In this document: piece by piece, positions 35,408 through 43,386 of the stretch
How the letters are laid out: every line of letters starts with the position of its first letter
Numbering within the stretch: the first letter of the stretch is position 1
NCBI GenBank assembly: GCA_964404445.1
Contig: CAYOJW010000002.1
Coordinates: forward strand, 496,001-560,000
Length of the DNA stretch: 64,000 nucleotides
Direction of reading: 5' to 3'
DNA from: UBA2336 sp964404445
GTDB lineage: Bacteria; Bacteroidota; Bacteroidia; Cytophagales; Cyclobacteriaceae
Program-made: the position numbers and the translations under genes
Notes under the pieces: model-generated
Told to the model about the DNA's origin: nothing
Databases searched by the model: none
The model's input: only the letters and a program-made list of their open reading frames with translations

Positions 35408-35415
35408 CAAATTTA
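35408..35415 (-). promoter_or_regulatory. -7 element TAAATTTG before the YkgJ gene
   Basis: Minus-strand TAAATTTG matches TAnnTTTG and lies 5 bases before the ykgJ-like ATG, so transcription would begin at or inside the start codon. Confidence 0.5.
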
Positions 35416-35473
35416 CGATTTAAGCCGTTCCAAAAAATTGCGTATCGTAAATCCTAAATCGTACCTTTATTCG

Positions 35474-36064
35474 ATGGATACCTCCGGCATTATTGCACAG
35501 CTTGAACGGCACATTCCGCTCCAGGAAAAAGAAAAGCTTTTTTTTACTTCGGTTATTATTCCTGCGCGGCTCAAACAGGGCGAGTTTGCCGAAACAGCCG
35601 GAAAAATCACTACGAGTTTTATTTACGTGCACAGCGGGTGCCTGATGTCGTACTTTACCGATGCCGAGGATGGTTATGACCATGTCATTCAATTTGCATT
35701 AACCGGGTGGTGGACGGGTGACCTGCACAGCTTTACCAAACAAGAGCCTTCTATTTATTCGACCCGCGCCTTAACCGACAGTGAGGTGTTTTACCTTCCA
35801 AAGGATGACATGGAACAGTTATTGGATAGGTTTCCCAAACTCGAACGCTACTTCCGCATATTGTTTCAAAACTCAATTGTTGCTCACCAGCACCGGCTCA
35901 TCCAGAACCTGTCGGTTGCGGCCGAAGAACGGTACGAGCAATTTCAAAAACGGTATCCTACCCTGGAACAATATGTACCACTCAAGTACATTGCTTCGTA
36001 CCTGGGCATTACGCCTGAGTTTTTAAGTAAGATCAGAAAAAGGCGGGCCGAACGTAAATCTTAA
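35474..36064 (+). CDS. Crp/Fnr-family transcriptional regulator
   Basis: A 196-residue regulator from ATG 35474 (MDTSGIIAQLERHIPLQEKE). The N-terminal cyclic-nucleotide-binding-like domain has VHSGCLMSYFTDAEDGYDHVIQFA and TRALTDSEVFYLPKDD; the C-terminal helix-turn-helix is QYVPLKYIASYLGITPEFLSKIRK. No Cys cluster of Fnr or obvious cAMP-pocket motif is present. The longest frame starts 108 bases earlier and overlaps the divergent gene, which is unlikely. It is followed by a YceI gene after 106 bases. A TACCTTTA element lies immediately upstream of the ATG. Confidence 0.9.
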   Translation: MDTSGIIAQLERHIPLQEKEKLFFTSVIIPARLKQGEFAETAGKITTSFIYVHSGCLMSYFTDAEDGYDHVIQFALTGWWTGDLHSFTKQEPSIYSTRALTDSEVFYLPKDDMEQLLDRFPKLERYFRILFQNSIVAHQHRLIQNLSVAAEERYEQFQKRYPTLEQYVPLKYIASYLGITPEFLSKIRKRRAERKS

Positions 36065-36128
36065 CCTGGTTCAAGCCCCTTAACCGCGTTTCTTAATCTG
36101 GTTCAAGCCGTTTGGCCTAACCTTGCCT

Positions 36129-36136
36129 TACTTTTG
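36129..36136 (+). promoter_or_regulatory. -7 element TACTTTTG before the YceI gene
   Basis: TACTTTTG matches TAnnTTTG, 34 bases before ATG 36171. The nearest TTG (36112-36114) is 14 bases away, slightly short for the -33 position. Confidence 0.6.
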
Positions 36137-36170
36137 TCGTGTAATTAATCACAACTAAAACATTTTGATT

Positions 36171-36701
36171 ATGGCAACTAAAACAACATGGGCAATTGAC
36201 CCAACGCATACCGAAGTACAATTTAAAGTAAAGCACTTAGTTATTTCGACCGTTACCGGTTTTTTTAAAAAATTCAGTGGTGGTGCCGAATCAACAGGCG
36301 ATGATTTTGATGGCGCTTCGGTGAATTTCAGTTTGGATGTAAACAGTATCGACACCAACCAGGCCGATCGTGACGGGCACCTGAAATCGCCCGACTTTTT
36401 TGCTGCCGAGCAATTTCCTACGATTGATTTTAAGGGTACCTTAAAAAAGGTTTCGGGTGATGACTATAAACTAAGCGGTGAGTTAACCATTCGTGGCACA
36501 TCGAAAAAAATTGATTTTGATGTAGAATTTGGCGGTACGATGGTTGACCCGTGGGGAAATACCAAGGCAGGGTTTGAGATTAATGGAAAAATAAACCGCA
36601 AGGAATTCGGGTTAACCTGGAACGCGCTGACCGAATCGGGAGGTGTGGTTGTGAGCGAAGATGTGAAAATCCACATCAATACAGAGTTGGCTAAAGGATA
36701 A
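36171..36701 (+). CDS. YceI family protein
   Basis: A 176-residue lipocalin-like protein from ATG 36171 (the frame opens at TTG 36165). It starts ATKTTWAIDPTHTEVQFKVKHLVISTVTG, the classic YceI opening, and later has DFFAAEQFPTIDFKG and KAGFEINGKINRKEFGLTWN. No signal peptide is visible, unlike many YceI proteins, so this form is likely cytoplasmic. The fold binds an isoprenoid or fatty chain; the physiological ligand is unknown. A strong -7 element and terminator flank it, so it is monocistronic. Confidence 0.93.
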   Translation: MATKTTWAIDPTHTEVQFKVKHLVISTVTGFFKKFSGGAESTGDDFDGASVNFSLDVNSIDTNQADRDGHLKSPDFFAAEQFPTIDFKGTLKKVSGDDYKLSGELTIRGTSKKIDFDVEFGGTMVDPWGNTKAGFEINGKINRKEFGLTWNALTESGGVVVSEDVKIHINTELAKG

Positions 36702-36727
36702 CCGGGGTTAAATGTTTAGGTAAGAAG

Positions 36728-36757
36728 TTCTGCACAACACGTGCAGAATTTTTTTTA
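36728..36757 (+). terminator. Terminator after the YceI gene
   Basis: TTCTGCAC and GTGCAGAA around AACAC, followed by eight or more T residues. Confidence 0.88.
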
Positions 36758-36983
36758 TACCGATGTGAATCAGATTTTTTTGGGGAATGGAGTACGCTGT
36801 CGGTAATGCGTTTTTTAATTTCGGACAGGGGTAATTTCTGTTTCAGTTTAGGCGGGGATTGATCTTGAGTTTGTGGCGCATGTAATAATTTCTTTTGACT
36901 CTTTCAAAAATACAAAAAAACCTACCTGATATACTACCGACAAACCGAGGCAAAAACCCGATAAGCCTCTTAAAGGGCGTTTT

Positions 36984-37784
36984 TCACTCCAACGACTCCT
37001 GAACTTTTTTCCAGTCGATGGTGAACGGTTCGGGTTTGAAATTATTTTTCGTTTTATACCTCCGCGCTTCTGCAATGCGGTTATTGTTATGCGGATGCGT
37101 CATCAACACTTCCAGATTCTCGTTATAGTCGAGATCGCTGTCGTTCAGGCGTTGAAAAAATTTCGCCAGACTTTTTGGTGAAACCCCGGCTTCTTCCAGC
37201 AAGGCCAATGCAAATTTGTCGGCTTCTTCTTCCTGTTTCCGGCTGAACTTATTGGTAACCAAACTCTGTAATACTTGTGTGAGTACACTGGGGTCGCCAC
37301 CCGATAGCAACGCAATAATAGCCGTTGCCGACATTTCGTTGATCATTCGGGTAACCACATGGCGTTTTTCGGCATGGCCGATTTCATGCGCCAGCACGGC
37401 TGCTGCCTCTTCGGGGCTTTCTGCAAATTTTAACAGTTCCGTGTACACAAAAATATTTCCACCGGGAATGGTAAACGCATTTACTTCTTTGCTTTTGATG
37501 ATGGTGAACTGATACCGGTATGCCGATGAATCCAATGCTTTCACCAACCTGTCCGTAATCTGATGAAACGCACTATCGGCATAATTCCCTTCTACGGTTG
37601 TATGTTGATCCCACACCATCTCTTTCAGCACATCGCCCAGCTTTTGCTCTTGTTCGATGGAAACCTGATAGCTCAACTCAAGGTCGGTCTTACCGATTTC
37701 TTTCACCAGAAAATAGCCTCCTGCAAAAAGCACTGCGCCAATAAGCAATAAAACAATGGTGTCCCGTAAGGTTTTAGGATGCAT
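36984..37784 (-). CDS. M48-family membrane metalloprotease
   Basis: A 266-residue protein with an N-terminal membrane anchor (TIVLLLIGAVLFAGGYFLV) and the M48 zinc motif in AAAVLAHEIGHAEKRHVV, plus EEEADKFALALLEEAG supplying the third zinc ligand. It resembles HtpX/Oma1-type quality-control peptidases, active on the periplasmic side. The preceding DUF4870 and DUF4389 genes are only 2 and 17 bases apart, so the three form an operon and the small membrane proteins may be partners or substrates (inference). Confidence 0.92.
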   Translation of the reverse strand: MHPKTLRDTIVLLLIGAVLFAGGYFLVKEIGKTDLELSYQVSIEQEQKLGDVLKEMVWDQHTTVEGNYADSAFHQITDRLVKALDSSAYRYQFTIIKSKEVNAFTIPGGNIFVYTELLKFAESPEEAAAVLAHEIGHAEKRHVVTRMINEMSATAIIALLSGGDPSVLTQVLQSLVTNKFSRKQEEEADKFALALLEEAGVSPKSLAKFFQRLNDSDLDYNENLEVLMTHPHNNNRIAEARRYKTKNNFKPEPFTIDWKKVQESLE

Positions 37785-37786
37785 GA

Positions 37787-38278
37787 TTAAAACGGAGGTT
37801 TATTAACAGGCTCGGTATTCGCCTGGTTGTCGCTTGGGCGTACCCGGTATGCTGTTTGGTATGCCATGCTTCCGAACACTAAAAAATAATACATTTTTCC
37901 CTGGCGGGCTTTGTAGGCTGCAATCAGGCTCACAATAAAATACAGAAACGTACACACCCCGGCAAATATCACGTATGCCCAAAACACATCGGTAGCTTTT
38001 GTATCGGTAAATAAAATGCTAAAGCCCCAAATAACAGCGCCCCAGTTGATAAGCGTGGTGGGTATCTGCGTAAGCAATGCCTGCAAACAATGAAAATGAA
38101 TAAACCGGCTTTTTTTCCGGTTAACAAAATAATAAATAACAGAGGCAATCAGGTTAATGATGGGCAGCGGCAAACCAATGGCTACCGCTGCAAACATCAT
38201 TAAATAGGCACCCATCGCGTCTTCTTTTTCGCGTTCAGCAATCTCATCGGGCTGAGGCAGTGGGTGAAATTCCATCAT
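37787..38278 (-). CDS. DUF4870-type membrane protein
   Basis: A 163-residue protein with an N-terminal charged segment and three hydrophobic helices (YLMMFAAVAIGLPLPIINL, ALLTQIPTTLINWGAVIWGF, YVIFAGVCTFLYFIVSLIAAY), fitting the DUF4870/ DUF4870-like family. The loop NRKKSRFIHFHCLQALL is a family feature. It is the middle gene of an M48 operon. Function unknown; probably a membrane scaffold or substrate of the protease. Confidence 0.72.
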   Translation of the reverse strand: MMEFHPLPQPDEIAEREKEDAMGAYLMMFAAVAIGLPLPIINLIASVIYYFVNRKKSRFIHFHCLQALLTQIPTTLINWGAVIWGFSILFTDTKATDVFWAYVIFAGVCTFLYFIVSLIAAYKARQGKMYYFLVFGSMAYQTAYRVRPSDNQANTEPVNKPPF

Positions 38279-38295
38279 AATTTATAACTAACAAT

Positions 38296-38880
38296 TTACT
38301 TTAATGAGAATGGCGGATAAACATCGGTCATGTTGCCTAAGTATAAGTTAACCCGTGTTGACCATCTTAAAAAGCCAACGATAAACTCTTGTATGCCTGC
38401 CGATGCCTGACCTGTGAACAGGATAATCCACCAGTTAATAAAGTGTACAAACATTACGGCAATGGCTAAAAAGTACAATACAAAGCCATGTGGAATAAGC
38501 ACAAAGAAAAAACCGAAGAAAGTCTTGAGCAATAACAAGCCCCGGCTGAGCGATTGCGGATACGGAACGTCAACGGTAATGGCCGGATCGGCAGAACTCA
38601 AACCAAAGGCAGGGTAGCCATCAGTTAAATTGAATGTACGGGCATTCAATCGGGTTCGCCAGCGGAGCAAGTCCACCTGGTACTCAAAAAAACTTTGCGG
38701 GTAGCGGCCTGTAAACAAAATTGCCCACCAGGCAATAAAACTTACAATGGCGCCCCACAAGCCTAAGAATAACAATACAAATCCATGCGGGATATAAATG
38801 TAAAGCCATCCGAAAAGGGTACGGAGCAAAAGTTCACCGCGCGACAATCGCTCGGCATGTTTAATGTCATACGTCATCAT
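38296..38880 (-). CDS. Tandem DUF4389 membrane protein
   Basis: A 194-residue protein made of two copies of the DUF4389 unit. Copy 1 (about 12-95): RGELLLRTLFGWLYIYIPHGF ... WWAILFTGRYPQSFFEYQVDLLRW. Copy 2 (about 105-190): RGLLLLKTFFGFFFVLIPHGF ... WWIILFTGQASAGIQEFIVGFLRW. Each copy has an amphipathic helix, a PHG turn and a W-rich second helix. Starts at ATG 38880 or the next codon. It is the first gene of the three-gene M48 unit. Function unknown. Confidence 0.8.
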   Translation of the reverse strand: MMTYDIKHAERLSRGELLLRTLFGWLYIYIPHGFVLLFLGLWGAIVSFIAWWAILFTGRYPQSFFEYQVDLLRWRTRLNARTFNLTDGYPAFGLSSADPAITVDVPYPQSLSRGLLLLKTFFGFFFVLIPHGFVLYFLAIAVMFVHFINWWIILFTGQASAGIQEFIVGFLRWSTRVNLYLGNMTDVYPPFSLK

Positions 38881-38993
38881 GGTAAAGGGTTTAGGGTTTA
38901 AGGTGGTGAAGATAGTTGTTTCGTGTCATTCCAAAAACAAAAATCAATGCCCCTTACTTTCAACAGGTGTGAACTTTACTGGGGTAAAACACG

Positions 38994-39001
38994 TACCTTT
39001 G
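38994..39001 (+). promoter_or_regulatory. -7 element TACCTTTG before the DEAD-box gene
   Basis: TACCTTTG matches TAnnTTTG, leaving a leader of about 105 bases before the ATG at 39113. No good TTG is at the -33 distance. Confidence 0.6.
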
Positions 39002-39018
39002 TACATTACACCTCCAAA

Positions 39019-39060
39019 TTCCGGCAGAAATACGCATTTCTGCACCCGAAACCTTCGGAA
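39019..39060 (+). promoter_or_regulatory. Structured 5' leader hairpin of the DEAD-box gene
   Basis: GCAGAAAT and ATTTCTGC around ACGC form a perfect 8-bp hairpin (39024-39043), nested inside TTCCG (39019-39023) paired with CGGAA (39056-39060). It lies inside the predicted leader of the helicase mRNA, so it may be a regulatory structure. Confidence 0.55.
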
Positions 39061-39088
39061 CTGAGCCAAGAGGCAAATTTTTAAACTG

Positions 39089-39102
39089 CACGGATAACCG
39101 TG
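39089..39102 (+). promoter_or_regulatory. Second leader hairpin just before the helicase start
   Basis: CACGG ATAA CCGTG folds as a 5-bp stem, ending 10 bases before the ATG, close enough to affect ribosome access. Confidence 0.5.
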
Positions 39103-39112
39103 AAATCATGTT

Positions 39113-40501
39113 ATGTCATTTGAAAAATTAAATCTTATTGAGCCTATCAGCCGGGCCTTAAAGGCTGAAGGATATACCGCACCTACCCCCATTCAGGAAC
39201 AAGCCATACCGGTATTGTTAGAGCGGAACGACCTGTTGGGCTGCGCCCAAACCGGTACAGGTAAAACGGCAGCCTTTGCCATACCCATTTTACAACTGTT
39301 GCACCAAGACGAATTATATGTTGCCCAGCCACGCGGTATCAAAGCGTTAATCTTAACACCTACACGCGAGTTAGCCATCCAAATTGGTGACAGCTTTACA
39401 GCGTATGGCCGGTTTCTTAAACTTTCGCACACCGTTATTTACGGTGGCGTTTCGCAACATACGCAAACACAAGCCCTGCGTGCAGGCGTTGACATATTAA
39501 TTGCCACACCAGGGCGTTTACTCGATTTAATGAACCAACGCTTTGTTAAACTCGATCATTTAAAAATTCTTGTACTCGATGAGGCCGACCGTATGTTAGA
39601 CATGGGCTTTATTCACGATGTAAAACGCATTGTAGCCAAAGTGCCTGCCAAACGGCAAACACTTTTGTTTTCGGCTACCATGCCAAACGAAATATCGAAC
39701 TTAGCCAATAGCATTTTAACTAACCCGAAACGTATCGATGTCGCCCCGGTTTCCTCTACGGCCGATACCATTCAACAATTGGTTTACTTTGTTGAAAAAG
39801 GAAACAAACGAAAGCTATTGCATCATTTATTAGAAGATGCATCTATTAAAAATGTATTGGTGTTTACCCGTACCAAGCACGGAGCCAACCGCGTAGCCAA
39901 AGATTTACAAAAAGCGCACATCGGTGCCGAGGCCATCCATGGCGATAAATCACAAAACCAACGGCAGCGTGCATTAACCAATTTTAAAACCGGACAAATA
40001 CGTGTGCTCGTGGCCACCGATATTGCTGCACGCGGCATTGATGTTGACAACCTTTCGCACGTTATCAATTTTGAATTGCCTAACGTACCCGAAACGTATG
40101 TACACCGCATTGGGCGTACAGGGCGGGCAGGTGCGAACGGAATTTCGATTTCATTTTGCGATGAAGAGGAAAAAGAATACTTACAGGATATTCAGCAACT
40201 GATCGGTAAAAACATTCCGGCTGTTAAAGAGCATCCTTATGCTGCCGCCTTGGGCGATGTACGGCCTGAACTCAAAAACCCGCGCGTTTCATCTCCGCAA
40301 CGACAACCCAAACAAAAAAACCACAAGCGCAACAATAACCACAAACCTTCGCACAACACTACGAAGAAGCAAGCGAATCCTTCAACAACAAACGGAAACG
40401 CCCCAAGCAACAACCGGCACAAACAAAAGCCACAACCTAAACGCAGTGGCGGAAACAGTACCTTAAACTGGGGCAGCGAACGATGGGATAATAATTATTG
40501 A
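39113..40501 (+). CDS. DEAD-box ATP-dependent RNA helicase (RhlE-like)
   Basis: A 462-residue helicase. Motifs in order: Q-motif with PTPIQEQAIP, Walker A AQTGTGKTAAFAIPIL, PTRELA, VLDEADRMLD, SAT, and HRIGRTGR. The C terminus (about 375-462) is low-complexity and rich in Asn, Lys and Gln, typical of RhlE-like proteins and suited to RNA binding. It remodels RNA secondary structure in ribosome assembly, decay or cold adaptation. A folded leader hints at autoregulation (inference). It converges on an AddB-type gene across a palindrome. Confidence 0.94.
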   Translation: MSFEKLNLIEPISRALKAEGYTAPTPIQEQAIPVLLERNDLLGCAQTGTGKTAAFAIPILQLLHQDELYVAQPRGIKALILTPTRELAIQIGDSFTAYGRFLKLSHTVIYGGVSQHTQTQALRAGVDILIATPGRLLDLMNQRFVKLDHLKILVLDEADRMLDMGFIHDVKRIVAKVPAKRQTLLFSATMPNEISNLANSILTNPKRIDVAPVSSTADTIQQLVYFVEKGNKRKLLHHLLEDASIKNVLVFTRTKHGANRVAKDLQKAHIGAEAIHGDKSQNQRQRALTNFKTGQIRVLVATDIAARGIDVDNLSHVINFELPNVPETYVHRIGRTGRAGANGISISFCDEEEKEYLQDIQQLIGKNIPAVKEHPYAAALGDVRPELKNPRVSSPQRQPKQKNHKRNNNHKPSHNTTKKQANPSTTNGNAPSNNRHKQKPQPKRSGGNSTLNWGSERWDNNY

Positions 40502-40504
40502 GAG

Positions 40505-40540
40505 CACCATAGCCACAGGTTTAAACCCGTGGCTATGGTG
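40505..40540. repeat. 36-bp near-perfect palindrome between convergent genes
   Basis: CACCATAGCCAC and GTGGCTATGGTG flank GGTTTAAACC with a single mismatch in the stem. It lies between the DEAD-box stop and the AddB-type stop and looks like a dispersed REP-type palindrome or a terminator without a T-tract. Confidence 0.7.
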
Positions 40541-40554
40541 TATAGAACAACCCA

Positions 40555-43386
40555 TCACCGATGACAAATATCCTTATAAGCACAATACCGGCAGGTTTCA
40601 ATGTTTTCGGTTTGTGTAAAGCTTTCGACAGGATTAAAGATTTCTTCGAGCAACACTTTCAGATGCTCTTCAAATTCCGGTAACAAAGCACGCACATCGC
40701 CCACCAGTTTTTTGTTCATCTTCAAGCCAAACTCAAATTTGCGATCGAAAAGGCTAAGACGGTTAATCAAACCGGGAACAATCCGTGTTTTACTTTCGGG
40801 TTGTTGATTGACCTGATACAACAAGGCATACAACAGGGTTTGAAACGCGGCTTTATTGCGTTTGCCTTCGCGCGAAAACAACGAGGGGATATTTTCAAAA
40901 TCGAGCATATCTTTACCAGTCTTGTAATCGATAATACGCAATACATCGTCTTTCCGGTCAACACGGTCAATCTTACCACCGATCACCGCAAACCCCGGCT
41001 GTTGGTTAATGCTTACCGAATGCAATACTCCACCCTTCTCAATACCTTCTAATATAAATGGTGCATATTTTTTATCTAATTCCAGAATGCGCAGCGCAAA
41101 CCGTTTCACCACCTCTCGCACCACTAACCGTTGCCCTTCGAATGTTACCTTCTTATTGGGATTAAGCTTGTACTCATCCATAAACACCTCTTCGATTAAT
41201 GCCTCCACTTTCTGTTCAGCACCTGTAAAATCCTGTAAGGTTACTTGTTTGCTGTTTTTTGCTTCGCGCAAACGCAGGTAAAACAATTCCATGACACGGT
41301 GCAGGAAGTTCCCCATAACGCGTGCATCGATGTCTTCTTCAACTTCTTTAGGTTCCCTGATGCGTGCAATTTGTTTAAAGTAGAATTGCAGGCGGCATTC
41401 GATATAAGCCGTTAAAGCCGAAGGCGACAAACCCGTGAAGGAATGATTGCCCTCGTTCATGCTATGAAGCTTTGCTAAAATAGCGGCATCTTTTTCAATG
41501 GTAATGGGTTTTACATCGAGTGGCTGAATGGCGTTGTGCAACACACTCCGCTTCATGGGCAGGCCACTTTCATAAATCAATTGTTGTACATAACGGCTCA
41601 TCTCGCCCTGCCCCAGCACATCGGTTTCCGAATTATAAAACAGGTAAATGTTTTCAGCGCGCTGCATCACACGGTAAAACAAATAGGCATACATCGAATC
41701 CTGGTGCTCGATGGTTGGCAGTCTGTACGCTTTGCGGATGTTATACGGAATGTACGAACCCTTGCCTCCTCCCGATGGCAACGCACCTTCGTTTAACGAT
41801 AGGATGAATACATTTTTAAAATCGAGGTTACGGGTTTCGAGCACACCCATTACTTGCAAACCTTTTAACGGCTCACCGGTAAACGGTATTTTTTGCGCTT
41901 TTACCAATTGCCTGAACAACTGAAGAAAAGCTTTGAGATTCGTATAGTGCAACCCCAGCACGTCTTCCATGCGGTTTAAAAAACGCAGCATGTATGCGGC
42001 AAACTCCTGATCGATTTTTTCGGTCGCGGGCAACGAAGCAATATTTTTGATTACCTGCCGGATGTATTCGATAATCCCATGCACGCCTGTTTCGCAAAAC
42101 ATCAGCCTGTATAAGTCGTGATCGGCACGCAACATACTTCCCGGAACGGTTACACGGTTTTCATGCTGAATACTTTTTTTATGGCGTGCTGCTGCTGCCG
42201 GATCGGCCGCCATCACGTACGGATGATTGAGCAACGCCAACACCTGCCGGTGATGAAAACTATCGTCTTTACAATGAGTTTGCAATTCGATGAGTAACTC
42301 AATCAGTGAAAACATGGGTGTGTGACTGAGCGGGAAACCCATCGTTACGTTTAGTGTTTCCACGCCCGAAGCAATGCCATGCAATACCGGCAACATCAGT
42401 TTTTCATCAGGCAATACCACTAAGGTGTCTTCGGCTACCATGCCCTCGTGCAATTTGTCGCGCAACATCTGCGACATGATTTTAGCCTGACCGACAGGTT
42501 GTGCCGCACCAACAATCTCGATGTTTTTCGGTTTCCTGAAATGCGCGGGAGCATTGGCCGGAAATGTGCGTCCTAATATAGTGTGCTCCTGATATTCACG
42601 GAAGAAATCGCCTGCCTCTTGCGCTTTGTTGTTCAGATAATATTCGTCTAAATCCCAATGAATTTGTGCCTGAACGTTTTCGACTGCGTGAGTTAAAACT
42701 TTTTCTTCGGCTCCGGTAAGCGCATTAAACCCCGCAAACCATAAGTGCTGTACCGGATGTGCCGAATCTGTTATTTTAATGTTGCCCGCCAACAGGTTTT
42801 CGGCCACATCGCGGTGTACCATGCCTTCGTACGCAAGTCCTTCGGCACGAAGTTGTTTTTTAAACGCAACATATACTTCGGGCAACTGTCGCCACAAGGC
42901 TAAGAAATTTTGTTTGTGCAGTGTATCGCGTTCGTCAAAGTTTCCCCAAAAGCTTTTTAAAAACATAAGCTGTTCTTCGGTAAGGAAATCGAAACGGGCA
43001 TCGAGTTCTTTCTGGTTGCTTAAATCCTGAAACAGCAATTCGGCATCGACCATGTATTTATCTACTTCATCGAAATCGCGGATCAGCATATCGCCCCAAA
43101 AATAAAAGCGGTCGAACGTTTCGGTTGTATGGGTAATTTGCTGATACGTTTTGTACAAGCGATGAACCAACTCTAACGTATCAGGCACTTGCGCGGTCGA
43201 ATACGAAGCGATAAACTCTTCGATGGTGATGAGCCGGGGCGAGAACAAAGGCTTGTCGATCAACTGCCTCAGGTGTTTGCGGAAATACAATGCCGCCCTG
43301 CGGTTTGGAAAAACCATGGTTACCTGTTCGGGACTGGCGTGTTCGCGCAGGAGTTTCTCGGCAAGCTCGTATAAAAAGGGTTTCAT
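40555..43386 (-). CDS. addB: AddB-like nuclease/inactive-helicase subunit
   Basis: A 943-residue protein. The N terminus has a degenerate helicase fold (VFPNRRAALYFRKHL) lacking Walker A. The C terminus is a PD-(D/E)XK nuclease with IGGKIDRVDRKDDVLRIIDYKTGKD, and cysteines in CRLQF and CRYCAYKDICHR fit the 4Fe-4S cluster of AddB. With the helicase-nuclease upstream it would process double-strand breaks. Its ATG overlaps the upstream gene's TAA by one base (TAATG), implying translational coupling. Confidence 0.88.
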   Translation of the reverse strand: MKPFLYELAEKLLREHASPEQVTMVFPNRRAALYFRKHLRQLIDKPLFSPRLITIEEFIASYSTAQVPDTLELVHRLYKTYQQITHTTETFDRFYFWGDMLIRDFDEVDKYMVDAELLFQDLSNQKELDARFDFLTEEQLMFLKSFWGNFDERDTLHKQNFLALWRQLPEVYVAFKKQLRAEGLAYEGMVHRDVAENLLAGNIKITDSAHPVQHLWFAGFNALTGAEEKVLTHAVENVQAQIHWDLDEYYLNNKAQEAGDFFREYQEHTILGRTFPANAPAHFRKPKNIEIVGAAQPVGQAKIMSQMLRDKLHEGMVAEDTLVVLPDEKLMLPVLHGIASGVETLNVTMGFPLSHTPMFSLIELLIELQTHCKDDSFHHRQVLALLNHPYVMAADPAAAARHKKSIQHENRVTVPGSMLRADHDLYRLMFCETGVHGIIEYIRQVIKNIASLPATEKIDQEFAAYMLRFLNRMEDVLGLHYTNLKAFLQLFRQLVKAQKIPFTGEPLKGLQVMGVLETRNLDFKNVFILSLNEGALPSGGGKGSYIPYNIRKAYRLPTIEHQDSMYAYLFYRVMQRAENIYLFYNSETDVLGQGEMSRYVQQLIYESGLPMKRSVLHNAIQPLDVKPITIEKDAAILAKLHSMNEGNHSFTGLSPSALTAYIECRLQFYFKQIARIREPKEVEEDIDARVMGNFLHRVMELFYLRLREAKNSKQVTLQDFTGAEQKVEALIEEVFMDEYKLNPNKKVTFEGQRLVVREVVKRFALRILELDKKYAPFILEGIEKGGVLHSVSINQQPGFAVIGGKIDRVDRKDDVLRIIDYKTGKDMLDFENIPSLFSREGKRNKAAFQTLLYALLYQVNQQPESKTRIVPGLINRLSLFDRKFEFGLKMNKKLVGDVRALLPEFEEHLKVLLEEIFNPVESFTQTENIETCRYCAYKDICHR

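Noticed and set aside
35366..35473. 36-codon N-terminal extension of the Crp-type regulator
   Set aside because: It overlaps the divergent gene and is not part of the Crp fold; ATG 35474 fits.
36758..36983. Possible small RNA or gene between YceI and the M48 gene
   Set aside because: Only weak hairpins and no convincing frame or promoter.
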